Program-made: the position numbers and the translations under genes
Assembly (NCBI RefSeq): GCF_030272705.1
Contig: NZ_JARFYM010000039.1
Coordinates: 1-53,478 of the forward strand
Direction: 5' to 3'
Origin: Rhizobium mayense
GTDB lineage: Bacteria > Pseudomonadota > Alphaproteobacteria > Rhizobiales > Rhizobiaceae
Length of the DNA stretch: 53,478 bases
Notes under the pieces: model-generated
Database searches by the model: none
The model's input: only the letters and a program-made list of their open reading frames with translations
What the model was told of the DNA's origin: nothing
Shown: positions 24,398 through 34,436 of the stretch, in pieces
How positions within the stretch are numbered: position 1 is the stretch's first letter
Layout: the number at the start of each line of letters is the position of its first letter

Positions 24398-24690
24398 AAG
24401 GTGTTGCCATACTCACTACCCGATCGCATCCGTGCGCGAGGCAATCGCCGGCGGATCGACTTCCTCGATGCCGAACAATCTAAGGCGATGATGGTGGCAA
24501 GCCCAGCCGCCACGCGTCGTCGCATCGTCTTCGCCTCAGTCGCCGTGCAGATGGTCAGGGTGGAGCGCGATGAGCGCTTTGCCGACCTTATACCGGCGGC
24601 CATGGACGCCGTCCCCTTCCATTCACTGCGAACAGCCTGCTGTCTTCCGCGACAGGAGGACGACGCTCGCGCTATCACAAGGAGCTTTCA
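24398..24690. other. Spacer before the methylase-helicase gene
   Basis: Open frames on both strands overlap here (for example 24401-24694 plus), but neither has motifs nor a ribosome site. The region ends in the AAGGAG site of the next gene. I do not call a gene. Confidence 0.35.
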
Positions 24691-27600
24691 ATGAGCAACG
24701 ATCCCTTAACCCTCGACATCTTCGCCGGCCGCGCGCTGTCGTCTGGCATTGGCATCGGCGTCACCGCCTTTGGCGGTTTTGCCGCCAATGACGACGATCC
24801 GGATCCGACGACGCCTGCCCCTTCCCCCGCGCGTGCCCTCCCGCCTGCCATGCAGAAGGCGCAACGAAAGCAGGAAGCGCACGCCAACTTCTACCTCGAC
24901 GACGGCGATCGCGGTTTGGCCGCCACCTGGAAGGAACGGGGGCGTTTAAGCATCGCGGCCATTCTCACAGCCGCTGAGATCGAGAGACAGGATCGGCCGG
25001 CAACGCGCGACGCGCAGGTTAGGCTGATACGCTTTACCGGTTTCGGCAGCTCTGAGCTCGCCAACGGCATGTTCCGCCGGCCGGGCGAAGCGGCCTTCCG
25101 CCACGGTTGGGAGGATCTCGCCCGTTCCCTGGAGGATTCGGTCACGGAAAGCGACTATGTCTCGCTTGCGCGCTGCACCCAATATGCTCACTTCACTCCC
25201 GAATTTATCGTCCGGGCGATCTGGACCGGCCTGCAGCGACTCGGCTGGCGCGGCGGCCGGGTGCTGGAACCCGGGATCGGGACAGGCCTGTTTCCGGCGC
25301 TGATGCCTGTCGGGTATCGTGACATCAGCTATGTCACCGGCCTCGAGCTCGATCCGGTCACCGCCCGCATCGCGCGACTGCTGCAGCCGAAGGCGCGCAT
25401 CATCAACGGTGATTTCGCGCGCACCGACCTCAATGTGATCTACGATCTTGCCATCGGCAACCCGCCCTTCTCCGATCGGACGGTTCGCTCAGACCGGCGA
25501 TACCGCTCGCTCGGTCTTAGGCTGCACGATTATTTCATCGCGCGGTCGATCGATCTCCTGAAACCCGGCGGGCTCGCCGCCTTCGTCACCAGTACCGGCA
25601 CCATGGACAAGGCCGACAGCACCTGCCGGGATCACATCGCAACTGCCGCCGATCTGATCGGCGCCATCCGCCTGCCCGAAGGCAGTTTGCGGCGGGAGGC
25701 CGGCACCGATGTCGTCGTCGACGTCCTCTTCTTTCGCAAGCGCAAGGCGGGCGAACCGCCGCTCGATCTTGCCTGGCTCGAATTCGCCGAAGTCCGCGCA
25801 GCCACGGCGGAAGAAGGACCGATCCGCGTGAACCGCTGGTTCGCGCGACATCCAGATTCGGTGCTCGGCACGCACGCGCTGACCTCCGGCCCCTTCGGCG
25901 AGACCTATACCTGCCTGCCACGCGCCGGCGAGAACGTGGAGGCGGCACTCGATGCGGCCGTTCGGCGTCTTCCGGAGGACATCTACGATGGCGAGCCGAC
26001 CGAAATCGATGTCGATCTCGAAGACGAGCTGGCGGAAATCCTCGAGTTCAAACCCGACAGCAACCGGGTCCGTGAAGGCAGTTACTTCATCGACAGCAGG
26101 CACGGCCTGATGCAGATCATCGAGGGTGCACCGATCGTGGTGCAGGTCCGCAGGGGCCGCGGCGCCGACGGCATCCCGGAAAAACATGTCCGGATCATCA
26201 AGAAGCTGATCCCCGTCCGGGACGCGGTGCGCGAGGTCCTGAAAGCGCAGGAATTGGACCGGCCGTGGCGCGACTGCCAAGTGCGGCTGCGCATCGCCTG
26301 GTCGAGCTTCGTTCGTGATTTCGGGCCGATCAACCACACCATGGTTTCGATCAGCGAGGATGAAGAGACGGGCGAAGTCCGCGAAACCCACCGCCGTCCG
26401 AACCTTGCACCCTTCCTGGACGACCCCGATTGCTGGCTGGTCGCCTCCATCGAGGACTATGATCTCGAAACAGACACCGCCAGGCCCGGGCCGATCTTTT
26501 CCGAGCGTGTCATCGCTCCGCCTGCCCCGCCTGTCATCACCTCCGCCGCCGATGCGCTCGCCGTCGTGCTGAACGATCGCGGGCATGTCGACCTCGAGCA
26601 TATCGCAGAGCTTCTCCATTGCGACACGGATGCAGTTCCCGATGCGCTCGGCGGCGCAATCTTTCGCGATCCCGCCGACGGCTCATGGCAAACCTCCGAC
26701 GCCTATCTCTCCGGGGCCGTGCGCACGAAACTTGCTGCCGCGGCAACTGCGGCCGAGCTCGATCCCGCCTATCGTCGGAATGTCGGCGCGCTCCAAGGCG
26801 TGCAGCCCGCCGATCTCCGCCCGTCCGATATCACCGCTCGACTTGGCGCACCCTGGATTCCGGCGGCCGACATCGTCGCTTTCGTTTACCAGACCATGGG
26901 TGCGGAGATCAGGATCCACCATATGCCGGAACTGGGCTCCTGGACCGTCGAGGCGCGGCAGCTCGGATGGACGGCGGCCGGGACATCCGAATGGGGAACA
27001 GATCGCCGGCATGCCGGCGAACTGCTCGCCGATGCGCTGAACAGCCGGGTGCCGCAGATCTTCGACGTGTTCAAGGATGGAGACGGCGAGCGGCGTGTGC
27101 TGAACGTCGTCGATACCGAAGCGGCCCGCGACAAGCTGCAGAAGATCAAGACGGCCTTCCAGAACTGGGTCTGGACCGATCCTGATCGCACCGACCGGCT
27201 GGCGCGGGTCTACAACGATCGCTTCAATAATATCGCGCCCAGGCGTTTCGACGGCTCACACCTGGTCTTGCCCGGTGCCTCTGGCGCCTTTGTTCTTTAT
27301 GGGCACCAGAAACGCGGTATCTGGCGCATCATCGCGTCGGGCTCGACCTATCTCGCACACGCTGTCGGAGCCGGCAAGACGATGACCATGGCGGCTGCGA
27401 TCATGGAGCAGCGTCGGCTCGGACTGGTCTCCAAGGCGATGCTCGTCGTGCCCGGCCATTGCCTGGCCCAGGCTGCGCGCGAGTTCCTGGCGCTCTATCC
27501 GAACGCCCGCATTCTCGTCGCCGACGAAACCAATTTTTCGAAGGACAAACGGGCTCGCTTCCTCTCCCGCGCCGCTACCGCAACCTGGGATGCGATCATC

Positions 27601-29781
27601 ATCACGCACTCGGCATTCCGGTTCATCGCGGTGCCATCGAGTTTCGAGCAACAGATGATCCAGGATGAGCTCGAACTCTACGAGGAACTGCTGACCAAGG
27701 TCGACAGCGAGGATCGCGTCTCGCGCAAGCGGCTCGAGCGGCTGAAGGAGGGCCTGAAAGAACGGTTGGAGGCGTTATCGACCCGCAAGGACGATCTGCT
27801 GACGATCTCGGAGATCGGCGTCGACCAGATCATCGTCGATGAGGCACAAGAATTCCGCAAGCTTTCCTTTGCCACCAACATGTCGACCCTAAAAGGCATC
27901 GATCCGAACGGATCGCAGCGAGCCTGGGATCTCTACGTCAAATCCCGCTTCATCGAGACGAAGAACCCCGGCCGGTCCCTGATTCTGGCTTCGGGGACGC
28001 CGATCACCAACACGCTCGGCGAGATGTTCTCGGTCCAGCGCCTGCTCGGCCACGCGGCGCTGGCCGAACGCGGGCTGCATGAGTTCGACGCCTGGGCCTC
28101 CACCTTCGGTGACACGACCACGGAACTGGAGATCCAGCCCTCGGGCAAATACAAGCCCGTCAGCCGTTTCGCGAGCTTCGTGAACGTGCCGGAGCTGATT
28201 GCGATGTTCCGGTCATTCGCCGACGTGGTGATGCCCGAGGATCTTCGCGAATACGTCAAGGTGCCTGATATCTCCACCGGCCGCCGGCAGATCCTGACGG
28301 CCAAGCCGACGCAGGCCTTCAAGAACTATCAGGCGATCCTCGATGCCCGTATCAAGGCGATCGAGATGCGTGAGGGGCCGGCGCAGCCGGGCGACGACAT
28401 CCTGCTTTCGGTCATCACCGACGGTCGCCATGCCGCCATCGATCTCCGTCTTGTCGATGCGGACAATGACAACGAGCCGGACAACAAGCTCAACCTGCTT
28501 GTCCAGAACGCCTTCCGCATCTGGCAGGAGACGTCGCAAAGCACGTTTGTGCGACCCGACGGCAATTCCTTCGAACTGCCGGGCGCCGCGCAGATGATCT
28601 TCTCCGATCTCGGCACCATCAACGTCGAGAAGAGCCGCGGCTTTTCGGCCTACCGCTGGATCAGGGACGAGCTTGTGCGCATGGGCGTTCCGGCATCCGA
28701 AATCGCCTTCATGCAGGATTACAAGAAGACCGACGCCAAGCAGCGGCTGTTTGCCGACGTCCGCGCCGGCAAGGTCCGCTTCCTGATCGGCTCGTCGGAC
28801 ACGATGGGCACCGGCGTCAATGCTCAGCTTCGCCTCAAGGCGCTGCATCATCTCGACGTCCCGTGGCTGCCCTCGCAAATCGAGCAGCGTGAGGGCCGGA
28901 TCGTGCGCCAGGGCAACCAGCATGACGAAGTCGATATTTTCGCATACGCCACGCAAGGGTCGCTCGACGCCTCGATGTGGCAGAACAACGAGCGCAAGGC
29001 CCGCTTCATTGCCGCAGCACTTTCCGGCGATACGTCGATCCGCCGGCTTGAAGATCTGGGCGAAGGGGCTGCAAACCAGTTCGCCATGGCCAAGGCGATT
29101 GCGAGCGGCGACGAACGGCTGATGCAAAAGGCAGGGCTTGAGGCAGACATCGCCCGTCTCGAACGGCTGCGGGCCGCTCACGAGGACGATCAATATGCTG
29201 TTCGCCGCCAGATCCGCGACGCCGAACGCGAGATCGAGACGTCGACCCGCCGCGTCTTAGAGATCGGCACGGACCTTAAGCGCCTCGTGCCGACCGCTGG
29301 CGAAGCCTTCGCCATGACGGTTGTGGGCAAGCCCTACGACGAGCGCAAGCTTGCCGGTCGCGCGCTGATGAAGGAAATCCTCACCCTCGTTCAGCTGCAG
29401 CAGGAGGGCGAGGTTCAGATCGCGGCCATCGGCGGCTTCGATCTGATCTATTCGGGCGAGCGGTTCGGCAGGGGTGACGGATATTGCTATACGACCCTCT
29501 TGCAGCGTACCAATGCGGCCCAGGAAATTGATCTGGCGGTGACAGTCACGCCGCTCGGCGCCGTTTCGCGGCTCGAACATGCCCTTGACGGGTTCGACCA
29601 GGAACAGGCGCACTATCGCCAGCGGCTGCAAGACGCTGAGCGGCGCCTTGCCTCCTATCGCACGCGTGAGGGCGGCATGTTCGCATTTGGAGATGAGCTT
29701 GACGACAAGCGCAGCCAGCTTCGTGATGTCAACGAGGCATTGGCGACCGCGGCCGCAACGGAACCCGCCGAGGCCGCCTGA
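24691..29781 (+). CDS. Giant DNA methylase-helicase fusion protein
   Basis: A 1,696-residue protein. Residues about 180-350 form an N6-adenine methyltransferase: SAM motif RVLEPGIGTGLFPALMP and catalytic NPPFSD (about 257). The middle (about 880-1500) is a SF2/SNF2 helicase: Walker A HAVGAGKT, DEAQEFRKLSF, motif III LASGTPITNT, and motif VI EGRIVRQGNQ. The last 170 residues are coiled-coil-like with many Glu/Arg. This domain layout is found in large plasmid and phage-borne proteins whose roles are still debated (DNA modification, anti-restriction or phage defence). Start ATG follows AAGGAG. It appears intact and has no restriction endonuclease beside it. Codon use matches its neighbours. Confidence 0.9.
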   Translation: MSNDPLTLDIFAGRALSSGIGIGVTAFGGFAANDDDPDPTTPAPSPARALPPAMQKAQRKQEAHANFYLDDGDRGLAATWKERGRLSIAAILTAAEIERQDRPATRDAQVRLIRFTGFGSSELANGMFRRPGEAAFRHGWEDLARSLEDSVTESDYVSLARCTQYAHFTPEFIVRAIWTGLQRLGWRGGRVLEPGIGTGLFPALMPVGYRDISYVTGLELDPVTARIARLLQPKARIINGDFARTDLNVIYDLAIGNPPFSDRTVRSDRRYRSLGLRLHDYFIARSIDLLKPGGLAAFVTSTGTMDKADSTCRDHIATAADLIGAIRLPEGSLRREAGTDVVVDVLFFRKRKAGEPPLDLAWLEFAEVRAATAEEGPIRVNRWFARHPDSVLGTHALTSGPFGETYTCLPRAGENVEAALDAAVRRLPEDIYDGEPTEIDVDLEDELAEILEFKPDSNRVREGSYFIDSRHGLMQIIEGAPIVVQVRRGRGADGIPEKHVRIIKKLIPVRDAVREVLKAQELDRPWRDCQVRLRIAWSSFVRDFGPINHTMVSISEDEETGEVRETHRRPNLAPFLDDPDCWLVASIEDYDLETDTARPGPIFSERVIAPPAPPVITSAADALAVVLNDRGHVDLEHIAELLHCDTDAVPDALGGAIFRDPADGSWQTSDAYLSGAVRTKLAAAATAAELDPAYRRNVGALQGVQPADLRPSDITARLGAPWIPAADIVAFVYQTMGAEIRIHHMPELGSWTVEARQLGWTAAGTSEWGTDRRHAGELLADALNSRVPQIFDVFKDGDGERRVLNVVDTEAARDKLQKIKTAFQNWVWTDPDRTDRLARVYNDRFNNIAPRRFDGSHLVLPGASGAFVLYGHQKRGIWRIIASGSTYLAHAVGAGKTMTMAAAIMEQRRLGLVSKAMLVVPGHCLAQAAREFLALYPNARILVADETNFSKDKRARFLSRAATATWDAIIITHSAFRFIAVPSSFEQQMIQDELELYEELLTKVDSEDRVSRKRLERLKEGLKERLEALSTRKDDLLTISEIGVDQIIVDEAQEFRKLSFATNMSTLKGIDPNGSQRAWDLYVKSRFIETKNPGRSLILASGTPITNTLGEMFSVQRLLGHAALAERGLHEFDAWASTFGDTTTELEIQPSGKYKPVSRFASFVNVPELIAMFRSFADVVMPEDLREYVKVPDISTGRRQILTAKPTQAFKNYQAILDARIKAIEMREGPAQPGDDILLSVITDGRHAAIDLRLVDADNDNEPDNKLNLLVQNAFRIWQETSQSTFVRPDGNSFELPGAAQMIFSDLGTINVEKSRGFSAYRWIRDELVRMGVPASEIAFMQDYKKTDAKQRLFADVRAGKVRFLIGSSDTMGTGVNAQLRLKALHHLDVPWLPSQIEQREGRIVRQGNQHDEVDIFAYATQGSLDASMWQNNERKARFIAAALSGDTSIRRLEDLGEGAANQFAMAKAIASGDERLMQKAGLEADIARLERLRAAHEDDQYAVRRQIRDAEREIETSTRRVLEIGTDLKRLVPTAGEAFAMTVVGKPYDERKLAGRALMKEILTLVQLQQEGEVQIAAIGGFDLIYSGERFGRGDGYCYTTLLQRTNAAQEIDLAVTVTPLGAVSRLEHALDGFDQEQAHYRQRLQDAERRLASYRTREGGMFAFGDELDDKRSQLRDVNEALATAAATEPAEAA

Positions 29782-29977
29782 CACGACGCCGACCTTGGTT
29801 CTCTGTAGGGTTCTATAAGCAGCGCAGCATGCGCATAGCTGCATTGCACAATAAATGTCTTCCGCCTGATCAAAAAACGTCCATACTGCACACAGCTGAT
29901 GCACATGGCGGCCTCTCCTCCCAGTGCCGCCGCAACAGCTGTTCCCCTCTGGAGGTTTATTGACCTTCACACTTCAC

Positions 29978-30008
29978 GGGCCGCGGTTTCCGCTGGCCCA
30001 TTTTTTTT
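29978..30008 (+). terminator. Rho-independent terminator
   Basis: GGGCCGCGG pairs with CCGC-T-GGCCC across a TTT loop (one bulge) and is followed by A and eight T residues. It lies 197 bp after the methylase-helicase stop and points in its direction. Confidence 0.7.
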
Positions 30009-30029
30009 GCTCCGCCGCTCTGAGCAGTC

Positions 30030-30777
30030 TCAGGCGTCGGGTCGCCAGAACGCCAACATACGCTTGGTCTCGCCGGTTGTCCGCCGCCGCTGCCAGTTCG
30101 GATCGCGCGACAGATATTGGAACGGATCCCTGTCTTCCCGCTCGGCTTCTTCCAGATACGCCCGCCAGCGATAGTGATTGTAGGTCTGCACCGCATTGAT
30201 CGCATAGTGCATCGCGATTTCCCTGTGGCCGCGGATCACGATGATGTTCTCGTCGTTGTCGCGGCTCGCTGACTTCGAAAAGTTGTGCGATCCGGTGACG
30301 ACGATGGGATCGTCGCTGAACGGGTCGATCACCAGCACCTTGGAGTGCGTAATGGCATGGCCGATGCTGTTGCGGAACTCGTTTGCGGTCCCTTCGACCG
30401 CCCACCGGCCGACGGACATGCCCACGCCCGTCGCCTGGGCGGTATCGAGAAAGAACTCCTCGGGAACCTGCTTCAGCAATTTGAAGTCTTCGAGGCCGTT
30501 GCTCGTCAGTTGGGTCGCCACTCCGCGGACATAGAGGTTCTTCTCGCTCTGCATGCGAAGGAGCGTGCGCACCGGTTCGTTGCCAGGCTGGAACATGACG
30601 AAGAACACGCCTTGACGCGCGCTCTTCACGAGCGCGATTAGACAGAAATTTCGGCTCACCTTCATCGCGCTTGCACTGGATTGCGAAGGCCAGGCATCCG
30701 ACGATGTCTTTCTGATGCAACCACACCAAGTGAACATCGTCCGCATTGGAAAATACCTTCAACGCGATTTCAGACAT
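30030..30777 (-). pseudogene. Phospholipase D-like protein, frameshifted
   Basis: The N-terminal reading from 30777 (MSEIALKVFSNADDVHLVW, GCLAFAIQCKRDEG) is lost after about 47 codons and continues in another frame from about 30640. That second frame has a complete HKD motif, HSKVLVIDPFSDDPIVVTG and SHNFS, with the active-site histidine and lysine. Full-length relatives have a much longer middle section, so an internal deletion as well as a frameshift is likely. The remaining 3' part could still be translated, but as a family member the gene is broken. Confidence 0.7.
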
Positions 30778-31174
30778 TCCAGCCCTCCTGTTCGACCCTC
30801 TAGCGGATCGCCAGCACCATCGTCACGTCAATGTATAGGCAAGGGATAGTTGTAGCCGTGTGACAGTGCATTACTTCGAGGCGGATTTGAAGAAAGAATA
30901 TTCATCGGGGAAAGAAGAAGCGGAGAAGAAGAGGAAAAACCCTGTCGCAGAGCGTTCAGCCGGGCGCCGCTGAAGCTCAACCGCCCCCTCGCGATCGCGG
31001 CCACTTGTTCTTCGCAGGGCTTGGAGCCCCGCTCGTCCGTCGCGGCAGCGATGCTCGGCCGCAGTTGCACCCACCAGCCCGCTCGGCGCTGCGGGTGGTG
31101 TCTTCGGAAAGAATGAAGACGCGAGAAGGGCAGGCAAAGGGCCTTGTCCAGAATCCCCCGAAAAGGAGCATCCC
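30778..31174. other. Leader region upstream of the ParB-like gene
   Basis: This 397-bp stretch includes a purine-rich tract (about 30885-30945), GC-rich sequence and an AAAGGAG site for the next gene. It probably contains divergent promoters. No gene is supported. Confidence 0.35.
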
Positions 31175-32950
31175 ATGCAACTGATGAAAGTCGATCCGCG
31201 TGCGCTGAAGGACAACCCCGACAATACGCGCCAGTCGAAGTCGACGCCGCAGGCCGACGCCCTGCTTTTGGCGACGATCAGGGCCGTCGGCGTGATCCAG
31301 CCGCCGGTCATTTTCCCGGAAGCCGGGGGCAATGGCTACATCATCGAAGCGGGTCACCGGCGTACCCGCATGGCGGTCGCCGCCGGTCTCGAGGAAATCG
31401 ACGTGATTGTCGTGGAGGCAGCCAACGATAACGGCGCCATGCGCTCGATGGTCGAAAACATCGCGCGAGAGCCGCTCAATCCAGTCGATCAATGGAGAGG
31501 CATCGAGCGGCTGGTCGCACTCGCCTGGACCGAAGAGGCGATCGCCGTGGCGCTCGCGCTTCCCGTCCGCCAAATCCGCAAGCTTCGTCTGCTCGCCAAT
31601 GTGCTGCCTTCCATGCTCGACCAGATGGCGAAGGGCGACATGCCCAACGAGCAGCAGCTGAGAACGATCGCGGCTGCCTCGCTCGAGGAGCAGAAAGAGG
31701 TCTGGAAAGCCCACAAGCCGAAGAAGGGCGATACGGCAGCCTGGTGGCAGGTCGCCAACGGGCTCTCGAAAACCCGCATGTATGCCCGCGATGCAAGCTT
31801 CGGCGACGATCTTCGCCTGGCTTACGGCATCGAGTGGGCCGAGGACCTGTTCGGCCCGGCCGATGAGGACAATCGCTACACCACCAATGTCGAGGCATTC
31901 CTCGGCGCTCAGCAGGAATGGATGACGAGCAACCTTCCGAAAAAGGGCGCGATCGTCGAGGTCAATAATTGGGGCCAGCCTGATCTGCCCAAGAAGGCCG
32001 AACGCATCTACGGCAAGCCGGCCAAGGGCGATTGCACCGCGATGTATCTCGACCGCGACGGCAGGGTGCAGAGCGTCTATTATCGTATGCCGGAAGCGAG
32101 AAAGTCCGACGGGCGATCGGGCCAGGCGGGTGACGCTTCGACGGAGGCCGATGACGACGCTGATGTCGTCGGCAAGACCAGGCCCGACGTCACGCAGAAG
32201 GGCCAGGACATGGTCGGTGATTTCCGTACCGATGCGCTGCACGAGGCGCTGGCTAGGACGCCGATCGAGGACGACATGTTGATGGCGCTCCTGGTCATGG
32301 CCTTCGCCGGCACCAATGTTCGGGTCGATTCAGGCGCCAACGACACCGTGTTCGGCCGGAAGCGTTTCCAGCGTCATGTCGCGCGCCTCTTTTCCGCAGA
32401 CGGAAGGCTCTCGCTCGAGATGGACAACCTGCGTATCGCCGCCCGCTCCGTGCTCATTGACGTTCTCTCGTGCCGGCGCGCCATGTCGAACAGCGGCGTC
32501 GTCTCTCGCATTGCCGGCGAGGCAATCGGCGCGGACGGTTTCCTGCCGAACATGGGAACGGAGGATTTCCTCCTGTGCCTGTCGCGTCAGGCGCTGGAGG
32601 CGGCCGCCAAGTCGGTCAATATCCTGCCGCGGGCTCGCGTCCGCGAAACCCGCGCAGCGCTTGTCGACCATTTCGCATCGGCCGGCGCGAGCTTCGTCCT
32701 TCCGGCGGCGCTGTTCCAGCCCGATCCGAAAGAAATAGCCGATCTCATGAAACATGCCGATGACGTCGAGGAAGAGAATGGCCCGGGCGAAGAAGCAGCC
32801 GGCGATATCGGTGACGATATCCAGCCAGACAATAGCGGCGGCGCTGGCGGTTCTGATCTACCGGATCTGGATGGCGCAAATTGCGGCTCCGGCTCAGCAG
32901 ATAACGCCTCCGACGAGGACGAAGCCGCCTACGGGATTGCGGCGGAATAG
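31175..32950 (+). CDS. ParB/RepB/Spo0J-type nuclease-domain protein
   Basis: A 591-residue protein. The first 130 residues are a ParB N-terminal domain: DNTRQSKSTPQADALL, IQPPVIFPE, the GHRRTRMAV motif, and VENIAREPLNPVDQWRGIE, which together match the ParB box I/II order. A helix-turn-helix follows (TEEAIAVALALPVRQIRKL). The long C-terminus is helical with an acidic, low-complexity end (DDVEEENGPGEEAAGDIGDD). Such long ParB-like proteins are common on rhizobial plasmids and are distinct from RepB of repABC; no ParA partner is adjacent, so partitioning is uncertain. ATG has AAAAGGAG upstream. Confidence 0.88.
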   Translation: MQLMKVDPRALKDNPDNTRQSKSTPQADALLLATIRAVGVIQPPVIFPEAGGNGYIIEAGHRRTRMAVAAGLEEIDVIVVEAANDNGAMRSMVENIAREPLNPVDQWRGIERLVALAWTEEAIAVALALPVRQIRKLRLLANVLPSMLDQMAKGDMPNEQQLRTIAAASLEEQKEVWKAHKPKKGDTAAWWQVANGLSKTRMYARDASFGDDLRLAYGIEWAEDLFGPADEDNRYTTNVEAFLGAQQEWMTSNLPKKGAIVEVNNWGQPDLPKKAERIYGKPAKGDCTAMYLDRDGRVQSVYYRMPEARKSDGRSGQAGDASTEADDDADVVGKTRPDVTQKGQDMVGDFRTDALHEALARTPIEDDMLMALLVMAFAGTNVRVDSGANDTVFGRKRFQRHVARLFSADGRLSLEMDNLRIAARSVLIDVLSCRRAMSNSGVVSRIAGEAIGADGFLPNMGTEDFLLCLSRQALEAAAKSVNILPRARVRETRAALVDHFASAGASFVLPAALFQPDPKEIADLMKHADDVEEENGPGEEAAGDIGDDIQPDNSGGAGGSDLPDLDGANCGSGSADNASDEDEAAYGIAAE

Positions 32951-32978
32951 CCGCCCCGTCTCACTGGCCCGATGTTCC

Positions 32979-33008
32979 ACCGCCGGACCTCCCGGCGGCG
33001 GTTTCATT
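32979..33008 (+). terminator. Possible terminator hairpin
   Basis: CCGCCGG (32979-32985) and CCGGCGG (32991-32997) are separated by five bases and followed by CGGTTTCATTT. It lies 29 bp after the ParB-like gene and before the next start at 33041; moderate T run only. Confidence 0.35.
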
Positions 33009-33040
33009 TCCACCACCCGAAACAATGCAAGGAGGATGCG

Positions 33041-33517
33041 ATGTCCGCGTCTCTGATTTATGACCTCGCCCCGATCGGCTCCATCGTCGCCTGGTCGGAT
33101 GGTACCCCGCGACCGCCCGAGCGGTTCAGGAAGAAGCTTGCTGCATGGAAGACCCGCAACAGCCATGGCCGCTTGATCCGCAAGGAAGGTGAGCGCAACG
33201 TCGGCACTACCAGCATTTTGCCGTATTTCACGCTTCACGAGGGTGATCTCGGGGCAAACGGCGTCATCGCCATCCGTATCCACCGGACCTTTTCGCTTGA
33301 TAGCGGTCTGACGTTTAAAGTCGTCGGGCGTCCCGCGCTTGGATCTGTTCGCGTCTTCGATCGCCCCGGCGCCAATGCAGAGCTGGTTCATCTGGCGGAC
33401 AATCGGCAGGCGGCCGCGGAATGGCTCAGCCGGCATGGATATCCGCATGCCGTTCTTTCGGAGGTGACTGCCGGCGAGGTCGCCGCGGATGAGATCGAAG
33501 GGAGAACTGCAGCATGA
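33041..33517 (+). CDS. Conserved plasmid hypothetical protein (158 aa)
   Basis: Begins MSASLIYDLAPIGSIVAWSD and includes RPPERFRKKLAAWKTRNSHG and TLHEGDLGANGVI. There is no signal peptide or membrane segment. An AAGGAGG site lies 6 bp before the ATG at 33041; the frame is open upstream but only within the terminator-like region. It follows the ParB-like gene and overlaps the next gene by 4 bp, so the two are probably co-translated. It belongs to a group common on rhizobial plasmids; its function is unknown. Confidence 0.7.
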   Translation: MSASLIYDLAPIGSIVAWSDGTPRPPERFRKKLAAWKTRNSHGRLIRKEGERNVGTTSILPYFTLHEGDLGANGVIAIRIHRTFSLDSGLTFKVVGRPALGSVRVFDRPGANAELVHLADNRQAAAEWLSRHGYPHAVLSEVTAGEVAADEIEGRTAA

Positions 33518-34398
33518 CTATGCTCCCTTCACAATCCTCCGAGGTCTCAACCCCTGACGCCTCGGGGGTGGAGTTTGGCAGAAGCGTCGACGGCGTGCAC
33601 GTCGCGCGGGTCGGCGATCTCGTCTTCGCCATGGTTCCGGGCGGTGACGGCCGGTACTTTCTCGCCAGCGCCTGGTGCCTGTCGCGGCCGCTTGCCGCCC
33701 TGAAACGCGAGGACTTCTATTCGCATCATGGAGCTGTCGAGGACGAAACGGCATTTCGAGAGCGAATGATCGAACAGGCTGAACATTGCCGCGAGCTGGG
33801 TCTGCTTTCCCGTTCGACCGCCCGGATGACCTGCAGCACGCCCTGGGGGCCATCGCAAGGTGCCACCGTCTACGCCGACGGAATTGTTTCCCATACGACG
33901 GCAGGACATGGCGGCTTCAAGCTTTCTGACCCCCGCAATTCCAAGGTCCATCCGATGCTTAGGGCAGACGGCGGCTGGTACGAGGAAGATGCCGCATGGG
34001 CGATCGTCGCGCTGACCTTTCCGGACCTGTTCACGACCTACGAGCGCAAGTGCGCCGACAAGACGATCCGCGACAGCTGGCCGGATGCCTGGGAACGGAT
34101 CTTCGGTCGCCCGCTCGCACCCGGCGAGTCGTACGAAAAGGACGCCCAAGCCTTCGCTCGGGAGCATGCTAGCGACTGGATTGTCATATCGGCGCTGCGC
34201 TCGGACCATCACCCCGGGATGACTGAGGTGATCGCCACGGTCGGCGGCAAGCGCGGCGAGCGAGTGGAAGCGCGTCGCTTCCTGGTGCCTAGCGGCGAGT
34301 ATGCGGTCGGCCGGTTCGGCTTCGTCATCGATGAGGCGAAGCATGCCACCTATGACGGTCCCTCCAGCTTCGCCGGTTGGCGTGGGAGGGCGTCGTAA
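33514..34398 (+). CDS. DUF7007-like plasmid protein
   Basis: A 294-residue soluble protein with ARMTCSTPWGPSQGATVYAD, the sequence GIVSHTTAGHGGFKLS, and WYEEDAAWAIVALTFP. These are features of a plasmid-associated domain annotated as DUF7007, as I recall; the assignment is tentative. The start overlaps the stop of the 158-residue gene (ATGA), so the two are translationally coupled. The conserved histidine, cysteine and aspartate positions suggest an enzyme, but no catalytic family is evident. Confidence 0.72.
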   Translation: MTMLPSQSSEVSTPDASGVEFGRSVDGVHVARVGDLVFAMVPGGDGRYFLASAWCLSRPLAALKREDFYSHHGAVEDETAFRERMIEQAEHCRELGLLSRSTARMTCSTPWGPSQGATVYADGIVSHTTAGHGGFKLSDPRNSKVHPMLRADGGWYEEDAAWAIVALTFPDLFTTYERKCADKTIRDSWPDAWERIFGRPLAPGESYEKDAQAFAREHASDWIVISALRSDHHPGMTEVIATVGGKRGERVEARRFLVPSGEYAVGRFGFVIDEAKHATYDGPSSFAGWRGRAS

Positions 34399-34436
34399 TG
34401 GTTCAATTTTGAGCAACAGGCCGGCCAGCTGCCAGA

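Noticed and set aside
24283..24694. Two opposing frames between the DUF1419 and methylase-helicase genes
   Set aside because: Neither has start signals; both are Arg/Ala-rich in the way shadow frames are.
25489..26619. 376-residue minus-strand frame inside the methylase-helicase gene
   Set aside because: It mirrors the codon positions of the real gene on the other strand and has no motifs of its own.
30880..30950. Purine-rich tract upstream of the ParB-like gene as a possible origin or partition site
   Set aside because: No iterated repeats or parS-like palindromes were seen, and no replication gene is nearby.
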